Below are positions 9,003 to 41,194 of a DNA stretch of 64,000 bases, in pieces. A model generated the notes under the pieces. The model was not told where the DNA came from. It did not search any database and was given only the letters and a program-made list of their open reading frames with translations. Origin of the DNA: Streptomyces sp. NBC_00102. Lineage in GTDB: Bacteria; Actinomycetota; Actinomycetes; Streptomycetales; Streptomycetaceae. How positions within the stretch are numbered: the stretch's first letter is position 1; each line of letters begins with the position of its first letter. The stretch lies in the NCBI RefSeq assembly GCF_026343115.1, contig NZ_JAPEMC010000005.1, positions 1 through 64,000 of the forward strand. Direction: 5' to 3'. Position numbers and translations under genes: made by a program.

Positions 9003-9056
9003 TGGGTCGGCACGCCCTGCGCGCTTCTGCCCACCCATACTTCTGGAGGTACCCCC

Positions 9057-33080
<24,024 letters not shown>

Positions 33081-33155
33081 GCCACCGGATGCGACGGACG
33101 CACCAGATCCGCCGGTGACACCACCCTTTCCCGATCCCCGCAGGAGGACCGAAAC

Positions 33156-33371
33156 ATGAGCAACCCCTTCGACGACCAGGACGGCACCTTCCTCGTCCTC
33201 GTCAACGACGAGAACCAGCACTCGCTCTGGCCGCAGTTCGCCGACGTACCCGAGGGCTGGACCGTCACCCACGGCCCCGACACCCACGCCGCCTGCCTGG
33301 CCCACGTCGAGCAGGAGTGGACCGACATGCGGCCCAGGAGCCTCGCCGACGCCATGGACACCCAGCGGTAG
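33156..33371 (+). CDS. mbtH: MbtH-like NRPS chaperone
   Basis: The protein has 71 residues and the MbtH family signature: NPFDDQDGTFLVLVNDENQHSLWP, then a conserved Trp in VPEGWTVTHG and WTDMRP near the C-terminus. MbtH proteins bind A domains and are needed for the folding or activity of many actinomycete synthetases. GGAGG lies ten bases before the ATG. It follows the NRPS gene by 75 bases and precedes the P450 gene by ten, so co-transcription is likely. Confidence 0.95.
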   Translation: MSNPFDDQDGTFLVLVNDENQHSLWPQFADVPEGWTVTHGPDTHAACLAHVEQEWTDMRPRSLADAMDTQR

Positions 33372-33381
33372 AGCGGACGAC

Positions 33382-34695
33382 ATGACCTCCACCGACACCC
33401 TGGGCGGGGCGCGCGACACCGCGGGCCCCGCCCGGCCCGAGGGCCTCGCCGTATGCCCCGTCCAGCCCGGCGATCCTGCCGCGGGTTCCGTCCGGCCCGA
33501 CGGCCTGGTCGCGGCCCTGCTCACTCCGGAAGCCCGGCGGGACCCGTACCCGCTGTACGCCCGCATGCGGCGCGAGGATCCGGTCCACCGCAGCCCGCAG
33601 GGCATCTGGTACCTCACCCGCCACGCCGACGTCGAGGCGGCCCTCGGCGACCTGCGGCTGTCCAACGACCGGGACAGGATGACCCGCGCCTACAGCTCGC
33701 TCGGCGGCGACCTCAAAGCCCTCAGCCGGCTCACCGAACGACTCGGCCGGGTGATGAGCAACACCGACCCGCCGGACCACGCCCGGCTGCGCAAGCTGGC
33801 CAACAAGGCGTTCACCGCCCGTCGCGTCGAAGCCCTGCGCGGGGGCGTACAACGGATCGTCGACCGGCTCATCGACGAGGCGGTCGCGGCCGGCCCGGCC
33901 ATGGAGCTCATCGAGGCGGTCGCCTCGCCCCTGCCGATGTCCGTCGTCTGCGAACTCTTCGGGATCCCCGACGAGGACCGACCTCAGGTCAAGAGCTGGT
34001 TCAGCCGATTCGGCCGGCTCAGCGAGGACATCGACAAGTCCGAGGAGGCGATCGACGGTTACGAGGAGTACCTCTCCGGGCTCATCCGCCGGCGCCGGCG
34101 CGAACCGGGCGACGACCTGATCAGTGCCCTGGTCGCCACCCAGACCAAGGACGACCGGCTCACCGACTCCGAACTGCTGTCCACCTGCTTCGTCCTGATC
34201 ACCGCCGGGGACGAGACCACCACCCAGCTGATCGCCAACGGCATGCTCGCCCTGCTGCGCAACCCGGACCAACTGGCCGCGCTGCGCGCGGATCCGGACC
34301 TGATCCGCGGCGCGGTCGAGGAACTGGCCCGCTACGACACGGTGACCCAGGCGATCGTCCGGGTGGTGGCGGAGGACCTGGAGATCGGCGGACGGACGCT
34401 GCGGGAGGGCGAGTTGGTGTACCTGTTCCTCGGCGCGACCAACCGCGACCCCGAACGCTTCGAGAACCCCGACCGGCTCGACCTGTCCCGCCCCGGCAAC
34501 CGCCACCTGAGCTTCGGCCACGGCCCGCACTTCTGCCTCGGCGGCCCGCTGGCCAAGCTCCAGGCGGAGGTGGCGATCGGCACGCTCGTGCGCCGGCTGC
34601 CCGGACTCCGCCTGGCCGACGGGGAGCCCCTGGAGTGGCGGGACAACCCGCTGCAACGGCGGTTGGCCGCCCTCCCGCTCATCCACCGACCGTGA
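33382..34695 (+). CDS. Cytochrome P450 of the NRPS operon
   Basis: The protein has 437 residues and is a soluble bacterial class P450. The I-helix has AGDETTT (residues 275-281), the ExxR helix lies in the EELARYD region, and the heme loop is FGHGPHFCLG with the ligand Cys at 385. The N-terminal 40 residues are extra, low in complexity and probably disordered; several internal in-frame starts exist, so the true N-terminus is uncertain. Position in the operon implies a tailoring step: hydroxylation, or oxidative cross-linking of the adjacent Phe5 and N-methyl-Tyr6 side chains. Which of these cannot be told from sequence. A ferredoxin partner is not encoded nearby. Confidence 0.92.
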   Translation: MTSTDTLGGARDTAGPARPEGLAVCPVQPGDPAAGSVRPDGLVAALLTPEARRDPYPLYARMRREDPVHRSPQGIWYLTRHADVEAALGDLRLSNDRDRMTRAYSSLGGDLKALSRLTERLGRVMSNTDPPDHARLRKLANKAFTARRVEALRGGVQRIVDRLIDEAVAAGPAMELIEAVASPLPMSVVCELFGIPDEDRPQVKSWFSRFGRLSEDIDKSEEAIDGYEEYLSGLIRRRRREPGDDLISALVATQTKDDRLTDSELLSTCFVLITAGDETTTQLIANGMLALLRNPDQLAALRADPDLIRGAVEELARYDTVTQAIVRVVAEDLEIGGRTLREGELVYLFLGATNRDPERFENPDRLDLSRPGNRHLSFGHGPHFCLGGPLAKLQAEVAIGTLVRRLPGLRLADGEPLEWRDNPLQRRLAALPLIHRP

Positions 34696-34721
34696 CCGAC
34701 GACGAAGGAGCAGTACCGACC

Positions 34722-35480
34722 ATGACCCGAGAATTCGAGGTCCGGCGGGAGCAGGACCTGCCCGTCGCGCCCGAGCAGGTCTGGGACGCGGTGGCCACCG
34801 GCGCCGGCAACCTCGGCTGGCTCTACCCGATGGAGATCGAGCCGCGTGTCGGCGGAAAGGCCACCCGGGGAGACGCCACCGTCGTGGCGTGGGAGCCGCC
34901 GCACCACCTCGCCGTCCGGGCCACCCAGGACGGCGGGTTCTCCAACACCCTCAGCTACCGCGTCGAACCGGCCGGCGACGGCAGGAGCCACCTGCGGATG
35001 GGAATCCACTGGGTGCACACGGGCGTCGTCGACGACGCCTGGAACTGGGACGCCAAGACCGACGTGGCCGAGAAGTACGTCGACTTCCACCAGCACGCCC
35101 TCGCCGAGTACCTCCGGCACTTCGCCGGCCGCCCCGCCGTCTACATCAGGGCGCAGCAACCCGGACCCACCGCCGATCCGTCCGACTTCGCCGCCCTGCG
35201 CCGACGCCTCGGCCTGGCCGAGGACGCGGCTGCAGGCGACCGGTTCACGCTTCTCGCCCCCGGCCCGGACCACGACCCCGTCGAGGTGGTCGTCGACTGG
35301 CTCAGCACCGACTTCCTCGGACTGCGGGGCCCGGACGCCCTGTACCGGTTCTTCAACGGCAGCACCTGGAACGTGCCGATCTGGCTCGGCCACCACCTGT
35401 TCGCCGAGCACACCGACGAGCAGCAGGCCACCAAGGCGTGGAACGTCTGGCTCAACGACACCCCCGCCCAGGAGTACTGA
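34722..35480 (+). CDS. SRPBCC (START/AHSA1-like) protein of the NRPS operon
   Basis: The protein has 252 residues. The first half has the helix-grip opening of SRPBCC proteins (VRREQDLPVAPEQVWDAVATGAG, split by later conserved Trp/Tyr positions). The second half repeats a similar layout more weakly. Such folds bind hydrophobic small molecules and include ketide cyclases, hydrolases and binding proteins. GAAGGAG precedes the ATG at 34722, 26 bases after the P450 stop. Its stop overlaps the next start (TGATG). It could bind or process the peptide or its starter acyl group, but no activity can be assigned. Confidence 0.8.
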   Translation: MTREFEVRREQDLPVAPEQVWDAVATGAGNLGWLYPMEIEPRVGGKATRGDATVVAWEPPHHLAVRATQDGGFSNTLSYRVEPAGDGRSHLRMGIHWVHTGVVDDAWNWDAKTDVAEKYVDFHQHALAEYLRHFAGRPAVYIRAQQPGPTADPSDFAALRRRLGLAEDAAAGDRFTLLAPGPDHDPVEVVVDWLSTDFLGLRGPDALYRFFNGSTWNVPIWLGHHLFAEHTDEQQATKAWNVWLNDTPAQEY

Positions 35481-35680
35481 TGGAAACCGCCACGCAGAGA
35501 CTGCTCTTCGCCGCCGAACTCGTCGAGGAGAACGGCGCCTACGCGCTCGTCGTCCAGGACGTGCGGACGGGGACCGTCCAGACCACCCCGGTCCCCAAAG
35601 CCATGGTCGACAAGCTCCCCACCTTCCTCTCGGCGCTCGCGGCCAAGTTCAGCCCGGTCCAGCAGCGCCGCCGTTGGTAG
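35480..35680 (+). CDS. 66-residue protein of unknown function, last gene of the NRPS operon
   Basis: The start codon overlaps the stop of the SRPBCC gene (TGATG), strong evidence for a translated, coupled gene. The protein is small and soluble, with an amphipathic start (TQRLLFAAELVEENGAYALV), a short strand-like centre and a basic C-terminus (QQRRRW). No family is recognised. The coupling suggests it works with the SRPBCC protein. About 170 bases of featureless sequence follow before the convergent flavin-reductase remnant. Confidence 0.7.
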   Translation: METATQRLLFAAELVEENGAYALVVQDVRTGTVQTTPVPKAMVDKLPTFLSALAAKFSPVQQRRRW

Positions 35681-35850
35681 CCAAGGGCGCCGCCGGGGGA
35701 TGCGCGCCGTGTCGGTTCAACCGCTGCCGCCAGTCCCCGGGTACTGCTCCGGCCGGGCCCGGTACGGGCTGCTCGGCCGGGTGGGAGGTGGACCGGGCGG
35801 GCTGAGGGCCCTCGGGGAACCGCTGGGGGTGGCCACCGAGCGGGCGTTCG

Positions 35851-36384
35851 TCAGCTGCGGTGCTCCGGGTTGGGCGCGTCGAAGCGGCAGCCGGCGTTCC
35901 ACTCGGGGCGCTGGTTGCCGTACGCGGGTACGCCACCGGCCCGCTTGAGGAGAGCGGCGAGGTGCATGAGGTTCCAGGCGGCGAAGGTCGTGTTCCGGTT
36001 GGTGAAGTCGTTCTCCGGACCGCCGGAGCCCGGATCGAGGTAGCTGGGTCCCGGACCGGCCTCTCCGATCCAGCCCGCGTCGGCCTGCGGGGGGATGGCA
36101 TAGCCGATGTGCTGGAGGCTGTACAGGATGTTCATGGCACAGTGCTTGAGACCGTCCTCGTTGCCGGTGATCAGACAGCCGCCGACCCGCCCGTAGTAGG
36201 CGGACTGGCCGGCGTCGTTGAGGGCGGCCGAGTTGGAGTAAAGCCGTTCGACGACGTGCTTCATCACGGAGCTGTTGTCACCGAGCCAGATCGGGCCGCA
36301 GAGCACCAGGATGTCGGCGGCCATCACCTTGGCGTACAGCTCCGGCCAGGCGTCGGCGGCGGCTCCGTGCTCGGTCAAGGGCAC
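35851..36384 (-). pseudogene. 5'-truncated NAD(P)H-dependent FMN reductase / flavodoxin-family remnant
   Basis: The frame encodes 177 residues from a GTG start. It matches the flavodoxin-fold reductase family from its second strand onward: WPELYAKVMAADILVLCGPIWLGDNSS, then GRVGGCLITGNEDG and an aromatic C-terminus. The first 50 or so residues of the family, including the first strand and the FMN phosphate-binding loop, are absent. No in-frame extension supplies them in the 158 bases before the sigma-factor gene. Either the gene is decayed or the neighbour's promoter has replaced its 5' end. An expressed, non-flavin form is possible but less likely. Confidence 0.6.
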
Positions 36385-36542
36385 GATCTGCGGGCGCGGT
36401 GGCTACGAACCACTGGTGAGGAGTACGTCCTGCCGCGAGTTCTGCCCTCCGACCGCGGAGGTGAATTTGTGGTGCAGGTGGCTCCGGACGGATGCCCCGA
36501 GTGCCCGGCCGCACGAGGGTCGAGCAGAGCTGAGGAGTTGCC

Positions 36543-37154
36543 GTGGGTCGTGACGGTGAGACTGGACCGGGCAGGCGCCCGGGTTCCGGCGGTGGCCGGT
36601 CTGAGGAGCAGGCGTGGCTCGACGGGCTGCTCACGCGCGCCGCCGACGGGGACGAGAAGGCATTCGTCGAGGTGTACGACGCCCTGGCGAAGCCGGTGAT
36701 GGGACTGGTCTGCCGGGTGCTGAGGGACGAGGCGCAGGCGGAGGAGGTGACCCAGGAAGTCATGGTGGAGGTGTGGCGCACCGCGTACCGTTTCCGTCCT
36801 GAGCGGGGAGCCGCCCGCAGCTGGGTGCTGACCCTCGCGCACCGGCGCGCGGTGGACCGGGTACGGTCCGTCGCGGCGGCGAGGGCCCGCGAGATGAGAG
36901 TCGGCGTCCGGGACCAGGACCTGCCGTTCGACGCGGTCGCCGAAGAGGTCGAGAAGCGGGAAGAACACCGGGTGCTCTTCCGCTGCCTCGGTGAACTCGC
37001 AGGTCAGCTGCGGTTGCCCCTGGTCCTCGCCTACTACGAAGGCCTGACGTACGCCGAAGTGGCGGACTCCCTGGCTTCCCCCCACGGGACGATCAAGTCG
37101 CGGATGCGCCACGGCCTGCACTCCCTGCGCGAGTGCCTGGGAACAAGATCATGA
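36543..37154 (+). CDS. ECF sigma factor, SigK-like
   Basis: The protein has 203 residues. Region 2 spans about residues 40-105 (VYDALAKPVMGLVCRVLRD, then EEVTQEVMVEVWRTAYRF). Region 4 is near the C-terminus, with the helix-turn-helix LTYAEVADSLASPHGTIKSRM. It starts at GTG 36543 with GAGGAG five bases upstream. The gene overlaps the following anti-sigma gene by ATGA, the normal arrangement for SigK/RskA pairs. It would direct RNA polymerase to stress or envelope promoters when released by its partner. Nothing in the sequence ties it to the flanking biosynthetic operons. Confidence 0.9.
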   Translation: MGRDGETGPGRRPGSGGGRSEEQAWLDGLLTRAADGDEKAFVEVYDALAKPVMGLVCRVLRDEAQAEEVTQEVMVEVWRTAYRFRPERGAARSWVLTLAHRRAVDRVRSVAAARAREMRVGVRDQDLPFDAVAEEVEKREEHRVLFRCLGELAGQLRLPLVLAYYEGLTYAEVADSLASPHGTIKSRMRHGLHSLRECLGTRS

Positions 37155-37927
37155 CTACGAGACCCGGCGACGACCCGCACCTCGATGTAGGTGCGTACGT
37201 GCTGCACGCCCTGCCGCCCGACGAGGAGGCCGCCTTCGAGAACCATCTGGCGGGCTGCCCGGCCTGCCGACGGGAGGTGGAGGAGCTGGCCGCCACGGCT
37301 GGCCTGCTGGGGGAGGCCGTCGAGGCCCGCGCACCGTCGCCGGAGGTGCGCCGCCGGGTGCTCCGGCAGATCTCCGGCACACAGCAGGACCGGCCCGCTC
37401 CCGTCGCGGTGGTGCATCGCTACCGGCGCCGCCTGCGGGCGATGGCCGTGTCGCTCGCGGCGTCGGCCGTGGCGGCGGCGGTGCTGGGCGGCGTCGCCTG
37501 GAGGCAGAGCTCGGAAGCCGACACCGCCCGCGCGCAAGCCGATACCGCCCGCGAGCAGGTCGCGGAGGCCCAGGACGGTGCCCAGGCCCTCGCCGGTGTC
37601 GTCGCGGCTCCCGATGCCACGATCAGAGCCGAGCAGCTCCCGCAGGGGGCGACGGCCAGTGTGATCACCTCGCGGTCGCAGAACCAGGCCGCCTTCGTCG
37701 CGTCCGGCCTGCGGCCCCTCACCGACGGCCGGGTCTACGAACTCTGGTACGCCGACGGCGAGCGGTTCCGGCCGGCCGGACTGCTGTCCGGCGACGGCGG
37801 CAGCCAGGCGCACGTCCTGCAGGGTCCGCTCAAGGGCGCCACGGCCGTGGGCATCACCGTGGAGCCCGCCGGTGGATCGCGGCAGCCGACCACTCCTCCC
37901 CTCGGCCTCGTCGGCATCTCTTCCTGA
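37151..37927 (+). CDS. Anti-sigma factor, RskA family
   Basis: The protein has 258 residues. A cytoplasmic anti-sigma domain with the zinc-finger-like HLAGCPAC motif lies near residues 35-42. One transmembrane helix follows (around AMAVSLAASAVAAAVLGGVAW), then a short coiled segment with Ala/Gln heptads and an extracytoplasmic RskA domain (VYELWYADGERFRPAGLLSG). ATG 37151 overlaps the sigma stop. It would hold the SigK-like factor at the membrane until proteolysis or a redox signal frees it. Confidence 0.9.
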   Translation: MTTRPGDDPHLDVGAYVLHALPPDEEAAFENHLAGCPACRREVEELAATAGLLGEAVEARAPSPEVRRRVLRQISGTQQDRPAPVAVVHRYRRRLRAMAVSLAASAVAAAVLGGVAWRQSSEADTARAQADTAREQVAEAQDGAQALAGVVAAPDATIRAEQLPQGATASVITSRSQNQAAFVASGLRPLTDGRVYELWYADGERFRPAGLLSGDGGSQAHVLQGPLKGATAVGITVEPAGGSRQPTTPPLGLVGISS

Positions 37928-37936
37928 CGTGCCTCG

Positions 37937-37969
37937 CGCCGCCGCCCCCGACACGCGGGGGCGGCGGCG
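37937..37969. terminator. Bidirectional terminator hairpin
   Basis: Perfect 14-bp GC arms (CGCCGCCGCCCCCG and its reverse complement) with a 5-base loop lie exactly between the convergent anti-sigma gene and the SbnA-like gene. Confidence 0.85.
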
Positions 37970-37984
37970 GTGTGCGGCTGGGCG

Positions 37985-39004
37985 TCAGCGGACCAGCCCG
38001 TCGGCCGTGTCGGGCTCGCGGGCGGAGGGCGGCCCACTGGACGCTTCCTGCGGGACGAGCGCCTCGTCGCCGTAGAGGGCCTGTACCCAGTTGGTCTGGT
38101 AGACCGTGTCGAGGTAGCGCTCGCCGAGGTCCGGTGCGATCGCCACCGTGGTGAGGTCCCGCTCTCCGTGCCGGGCGAGCCAGTCCGTCGCTCCCCTGAC
38201 CACGGTTCCGGTGGAGCCCCCGAAGAGAAAGCCGCGCCTGGCGAGAGCCCGGCAGGTACGTATGCTGTCGGCCTCCTCGACGCGTACCGCCTCGTCGACG
38301 TACGTCTCGTCGAGCAGCGGAGGGCGCATGCTCATGCCCAGCCCGGGGATCATACGGCGGCCCGGGGGCCCGCCGAAGATGGCCGAACCGACGCTGTCCA
38401 CGGCCACGATGTGCACCGGCCGGTGCGCGTCGCGGAACCAGCGCGCGCAGCCCATCAGCGTGCCCGTGGTACCGACCCCGACGAACAGGACGTCCAGTCG
38501 CGGAAAACGGTGGGCGATGGCCGGCGCGGTTCGGAAGTAGTGCGCCTTCCAGTTGTCGGCGTTGGTGTACTGGCTCAGCCACACGTGGCGGTCGTCCGCC
38601 GCGCACAGACTCCGTACGTGCGCGAGCCGGGCGCCCAGCAGGCCGCCGGAGGCGTGCTCGTCGGAGACGACGTGGACCTGGCTGCCGAGGGCTTCCATCA
38701 TCAGACGCGTGGTCAGGTTGCAGCGCGAGTCGGTCACGCAGATGAAGCGGTAGCCCTTGCCTGCCGCGATCATGCTCAGGGCGACGCCGAGATTGCCGGA
38801 GGACGATTCGACCAGGACGGATTCGGGCGTCAGGGTCCCGTTGCGTTCGGCGGATTCGACCATTTCGGTGGCGGCCTTCAGTTTGATCGAACCGGCGAAG
38901 TTGAACCCCTCGCACTTGAGGAAGAGCCGGTGGCCGACCATCGATGCGAGGTCGACGTAGAGGTCCTCCTCGTTGAAGGCCTCGGGGACGGAGATGACGG
39001 GCAC
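37985..39004 (-). CDS. sbnA: SbnA-like N-(2-amino-2-carboxyethyl)-L-glutamate synthase (PLP enzyme)
   Basis: The protein has 339 residues of the cysteine synthase fold. The PLP lysine is K41 in GSIKLK. ESSSGNLGVALS is the substrate-binding Asn loop, VGTTGTLMG is the phosphate-binding glycine loop, and FGGSTGTVV lies near the C-terminus. In the Sbn pathway this enzyme joins O-phospho-L-serine and L-glutamate to make ACEGA, the precursor of L-2,3-diaminopropionate. The assignment over plain cysteine synthase rests on the adjacent SbnB-like gene and the SbnA-like motif SIKLK in place of the usual SVKDR. It starts at GTG 39004 with GAGGAG upstream. It is the last gene of the five-gene Dap operon. 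Confidence 0.85.
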   Translation of the reverse strand: MPVISVPEAFNEEDLYVDLASMVGHRLFLKCEGFNFAGSIKLKAATEMVESAERNGTLTPESVLVESSSGNLGVALSMIAAGKGYRFICVTDSRCNLTTRLMMEALGSQVHVVSDEHASGGLLGARLAHVRSLCAADDRHVWLSQYTNADNWKAHYFRTAPAIAHRFPRLDVLFVGVGTTGTLMGCARWFRDAHRPVHIVAVDSVGSAIFGGPPGRRMIPGLGMSMRPPLLDETYVDEAVRVEEADSIRTCRALARRGFLFGGSTGTVVRGATDWLARHGERDLTTVAIAPDLGERYLDTVYQTNWVQALYGDEALVPQEASSGPPSAREPDTADGLVR

Positions 39005-39045
39005 GATGTCTCCTCGGTGGCTGCGGACGGTGGACGCCGGTGGCC

Positions 39046-40116
39046 TCAGCCGTACCGGCTCAGTTCGTGGAAGAAGTCGTCGACGGTCCGGAGTTCTCCG
39101 GCGCCGGCCACCTCGTCGTAGACGTACTTGCCGACCGCGAGGTCGAGCACGCCCAGGCCGAACGGGGAGAAGATCACCGGCCGGTCGGGCGGTACCGTCA
39201 CCCGCCCTGCCATCACGTCGTCGAGCGTGCCGAGCAGGAAGTCGCGGTTTCCGGTGAGCCGTTCGGTGAGATGGGGGGAGGTGGAAGCACGCAGGCAGTG
39301 CTCGACGTCGTCGACGACGTTGGTGGCACCGAGCAGGACCTGCGGTGCGAGGTCGCGCAACGACACGTGCAGCACCACCGGGTTGTGGCCGAACCAGGAC
39401 GGTTCGTCCACGTGGGGCCGGTCCGCCACGGTGGCGAAGACGATCAGATCGCTCTGGCGGACGAGCTCTTCGGCGCTCCGGTGCACGGTCACACGGCCGA
39501 CCGCTCCGGACTGTTCCAGGTAGGCCCGGAAGCCGGCCGCGCTGTCGGGGGACACGTCGTGCACCCCGATGGCGTCGAAGGACCAGCCGGTTCCTTCGAG
39601 ATAGGTGTGGATGTAGCGGGCGATCAGGCCGGTGCCGACGAATCCGAGCCGGGTGGGACGCGGCCGCCCACTGCTGAGCCGGTCGGCGGCGGACGCTGCG
39701 GACGCGGCGGTCCGGGCGGCGCTGATGATCGAGCTCTCCATGCAGGCGAAGGGATAGCCCGTGGCGTAGTCGTTGAGGATGAGCACGGCGGACGCCCGGG
39801 GAATGCCGGCTGTGACGTTGGTGGGGAAGCTGGAGATCCATTTGAGGCCGTCCACCGGGTTCTCGCCGCCCAGGGAGGCGGGCAGCGCGATGATCCGGGA
39901 CGTCGGCCGGTCGCGGAAGCGCAGGAAGGAGGACGGGGGGTTGACCGACTGAAGGGCGCCGTGCAGGCGATAGGTCTCCTCCACGACTTCCACCACGGTC
40001 TTCTCCCTTCCCCGGAGCACCTCCTCGACCTTGGCGCCCGGGATGACGGCGAAGGGCGGGACGGCCGGAGCGCTCGCGGGCGCGGCCGTGTCCGGAGCGG
40101 TGTTCACGGTGGTCAT
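39046..40116 (-). CDS. sbnB: SbnB-like N-((2S)-2-amino-2-carboxyethyl)-L-glutamate dehydrogenase
   Basis: The protein has 356 residues of the ornithine cyclodeaminase/mu-crystallin family. The substrate half carries DGLKWISSFPTN. A Rossmann nucleotide-binding motif follows (RLGFVGTGLIARYIH), then the conserved FSPFGLGVLDLAV near the end. SbnB oxidatively cleaves ACEGA with NAD to L-2,3-diaminopropionate, 2-oxoglutarate and ammonium or its equivalent. The start overlaps the stop of the dioxygenase gene (ATGA) and the gene is followed by the SbnA-like gene after 41 bases. Together the pair is the known route to L-Dap. Confidence 0.88.
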   Translation of the reverse strand: MTTVNTAPDTAAPASAPAVPPFAVIPGAKVEEVLRGREKTVVEVVEETYRLHGALQSVNPPSSFLRFRDRPTSRIIALPASLGGENPVDGLKWISSFPTNVTAGIPRASAVLILNDYATGYPFACMESSIISAARTAASAASAADRLSSGRPRPTRLGFVGTGLIARYIHTYLEGTGWSFDAIGVHDVSPDSAAGFRAYLEQSGAVGRVTVHRSAEELVRQSDLIVFATVADRPHVDEPSWFGHNPVVLHVSLRDLAPQVLLGATNVVDDVEHCLRASTSPHLTERLTGNRDFLLGTLDDVMAGRVTVPPDRPVIFSPFGLGVLDLAVGKYVYDEVAGAGELRTVDDFFHELSRYG

Positions 40117-41159
40117 GCGGCTGCCCTCCCGGGATTCGGTGCGAGCCGGGGGGAGCGGGCGGGGGAGAGGGAGACGGGGTCTCCCATCCCGACCACGACG
40201 GCCCGTGGGCCCTCGTACGCTTCCCGGCTGTGCGCGGTGCGGATGTTGTCGACGAGCGTCAGCTCACCGGTTCGCCAGGGCCGGCGCACGGTGTGTGCCG
40301 CGTACGCCTCGTTGATGAGCTCGACCACGTCGGGGGAGACGGGGTCGCCGTTGCCGTAGCGGGTGTTGAAGGGAAGGTTGTCGGAGCCGTACTCCGCGAC
40401 GAGGAATTCCCGCACCTCGGGGGCGAGGGTCCACTCGTTGAGGAAGGCGATCTGGTTGAACCAGCAGGGACGCCCCGAGAGCGGATGGCCCACCACGGCG
40501 CTCCGGTGCTGCCGGGTGTGCAGCGATCCGTCCGCCTGCCAGGAGCGGTCGATGCCGTGGTCGCGGCAGTACGCGTCGATGGCGTCGTGGTCGTCGGTAC
40601 CGAAGGACTGGTGCAGAGTGGCGCCGATCTCGCCGTTGTACGAGCGCGTCAGGAGCCAGCCCTGCCGCTCGAAGCGTGCGACCAACTCCGTGGGCAGTTC
40701 CGCCAGTACGGCGGTCGAGTCGGCGAGGGCCGTGGCGCCACCCTCGGAAGGCTCCTGGAGGCACGCGAAGAGGAGAAGGCCCGGGCACGGGGTGGTGTAA
40801 CTCAGCTCGTGGTGCATGCACATGGGCTGGTTGGGAGGCCAGGCCGAGGACGAGTGGAGGCCCTCTGCGTACGTGTCCCGGGGGGCGAAGGCCTCGCGTT
40901 CGGTCACGGGACGATCCGTCAAGCGGTGGAAGACCGGCTCGACATCCTCCGGAGTGCGCAGGCCGAGGCCGCGGACCGTGACCGCGCCGTGTTCGGCGAC
41001 CAGGCCGCGCAGCGTTCGCCGGTGACCGGCCGCCCAGGCAGCCGGATCCGGGGCGCCTTGCGCGTCGAGTACCGGTGGACCTTCGGGGAGCGCCGATACG
41101 GTGGCGGGGGCGGCCGGCGGGGCGTCGGCCGGGGTTCTGCGGAACAGTGCGGACAGCAT
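40113..41159 (-). CDS. Fe(II)/2-oxoglutarate-dependent dioxygenase (TauD/SyrP-like)
   Basis: The protein has 348 residues. The iron triad is visible: H116-x-E118 in MHHELSY and the distal His in DNIRTAHSREAYEGPR, whose Arg is the usual 2-oxoglutarate ligand. It resembles the SyrP/clavaminate-synthase-like branch that hydroxylates amino acids, often while tethered to a carrier protein. It sits inside the Dap operon, 35 bases after the A-T gene and overlapping the SbnB-like gene by four bases, so the substrate is probably Dap-S-carrier or the Dap product. Beta-hydroxylation of Dap itself would give an unstable carbinolamine, so another position, desaturation, or another substrate must be considered. 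Confidence 0.85.
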   Translation of the reverse strand: MLSALFRRTPADAPPAAPATVSALPEGPPVLDAQGAPDPAAWAAGHRRTLRGLVAEHGAVTVRGLGLRTPEDVEPVFHRLTDRPVTEREAFAPRDTYAEGLHSSSAWPPNQPMCMHHELSYTTPCPGLLLFACLQEPSEGGATALADSTAVLAELPTELVARFERQGWLLTRSYNGEIGATLHQSFGTDDHDAIDAYCRDHGIDRSWQADGSLHTRQHRSAVVGHPLSGRPCWFNQIAFLNEWTLAPEVREFLVAEYGSDNLPFNTRYGNGDPVSPDVVELINEAYAAHTVRRPWRTGELTLVDNIRTAHSREAYEGPRAVVVGMGDPVSLSPARSPRLAPNPGRAAA

Positions 41160-41194
41160 GGCGTACTCCTCGGACGTGTCGTTTCGCGGGAACT

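Noticed and set aside
37985..39004. Plain cysteine synthase
   Set aside because: The adjacent SbnB-like gene and the diamino-acid A domain make the Dap pathway the better explanation, though sequence alone does not exclude it.
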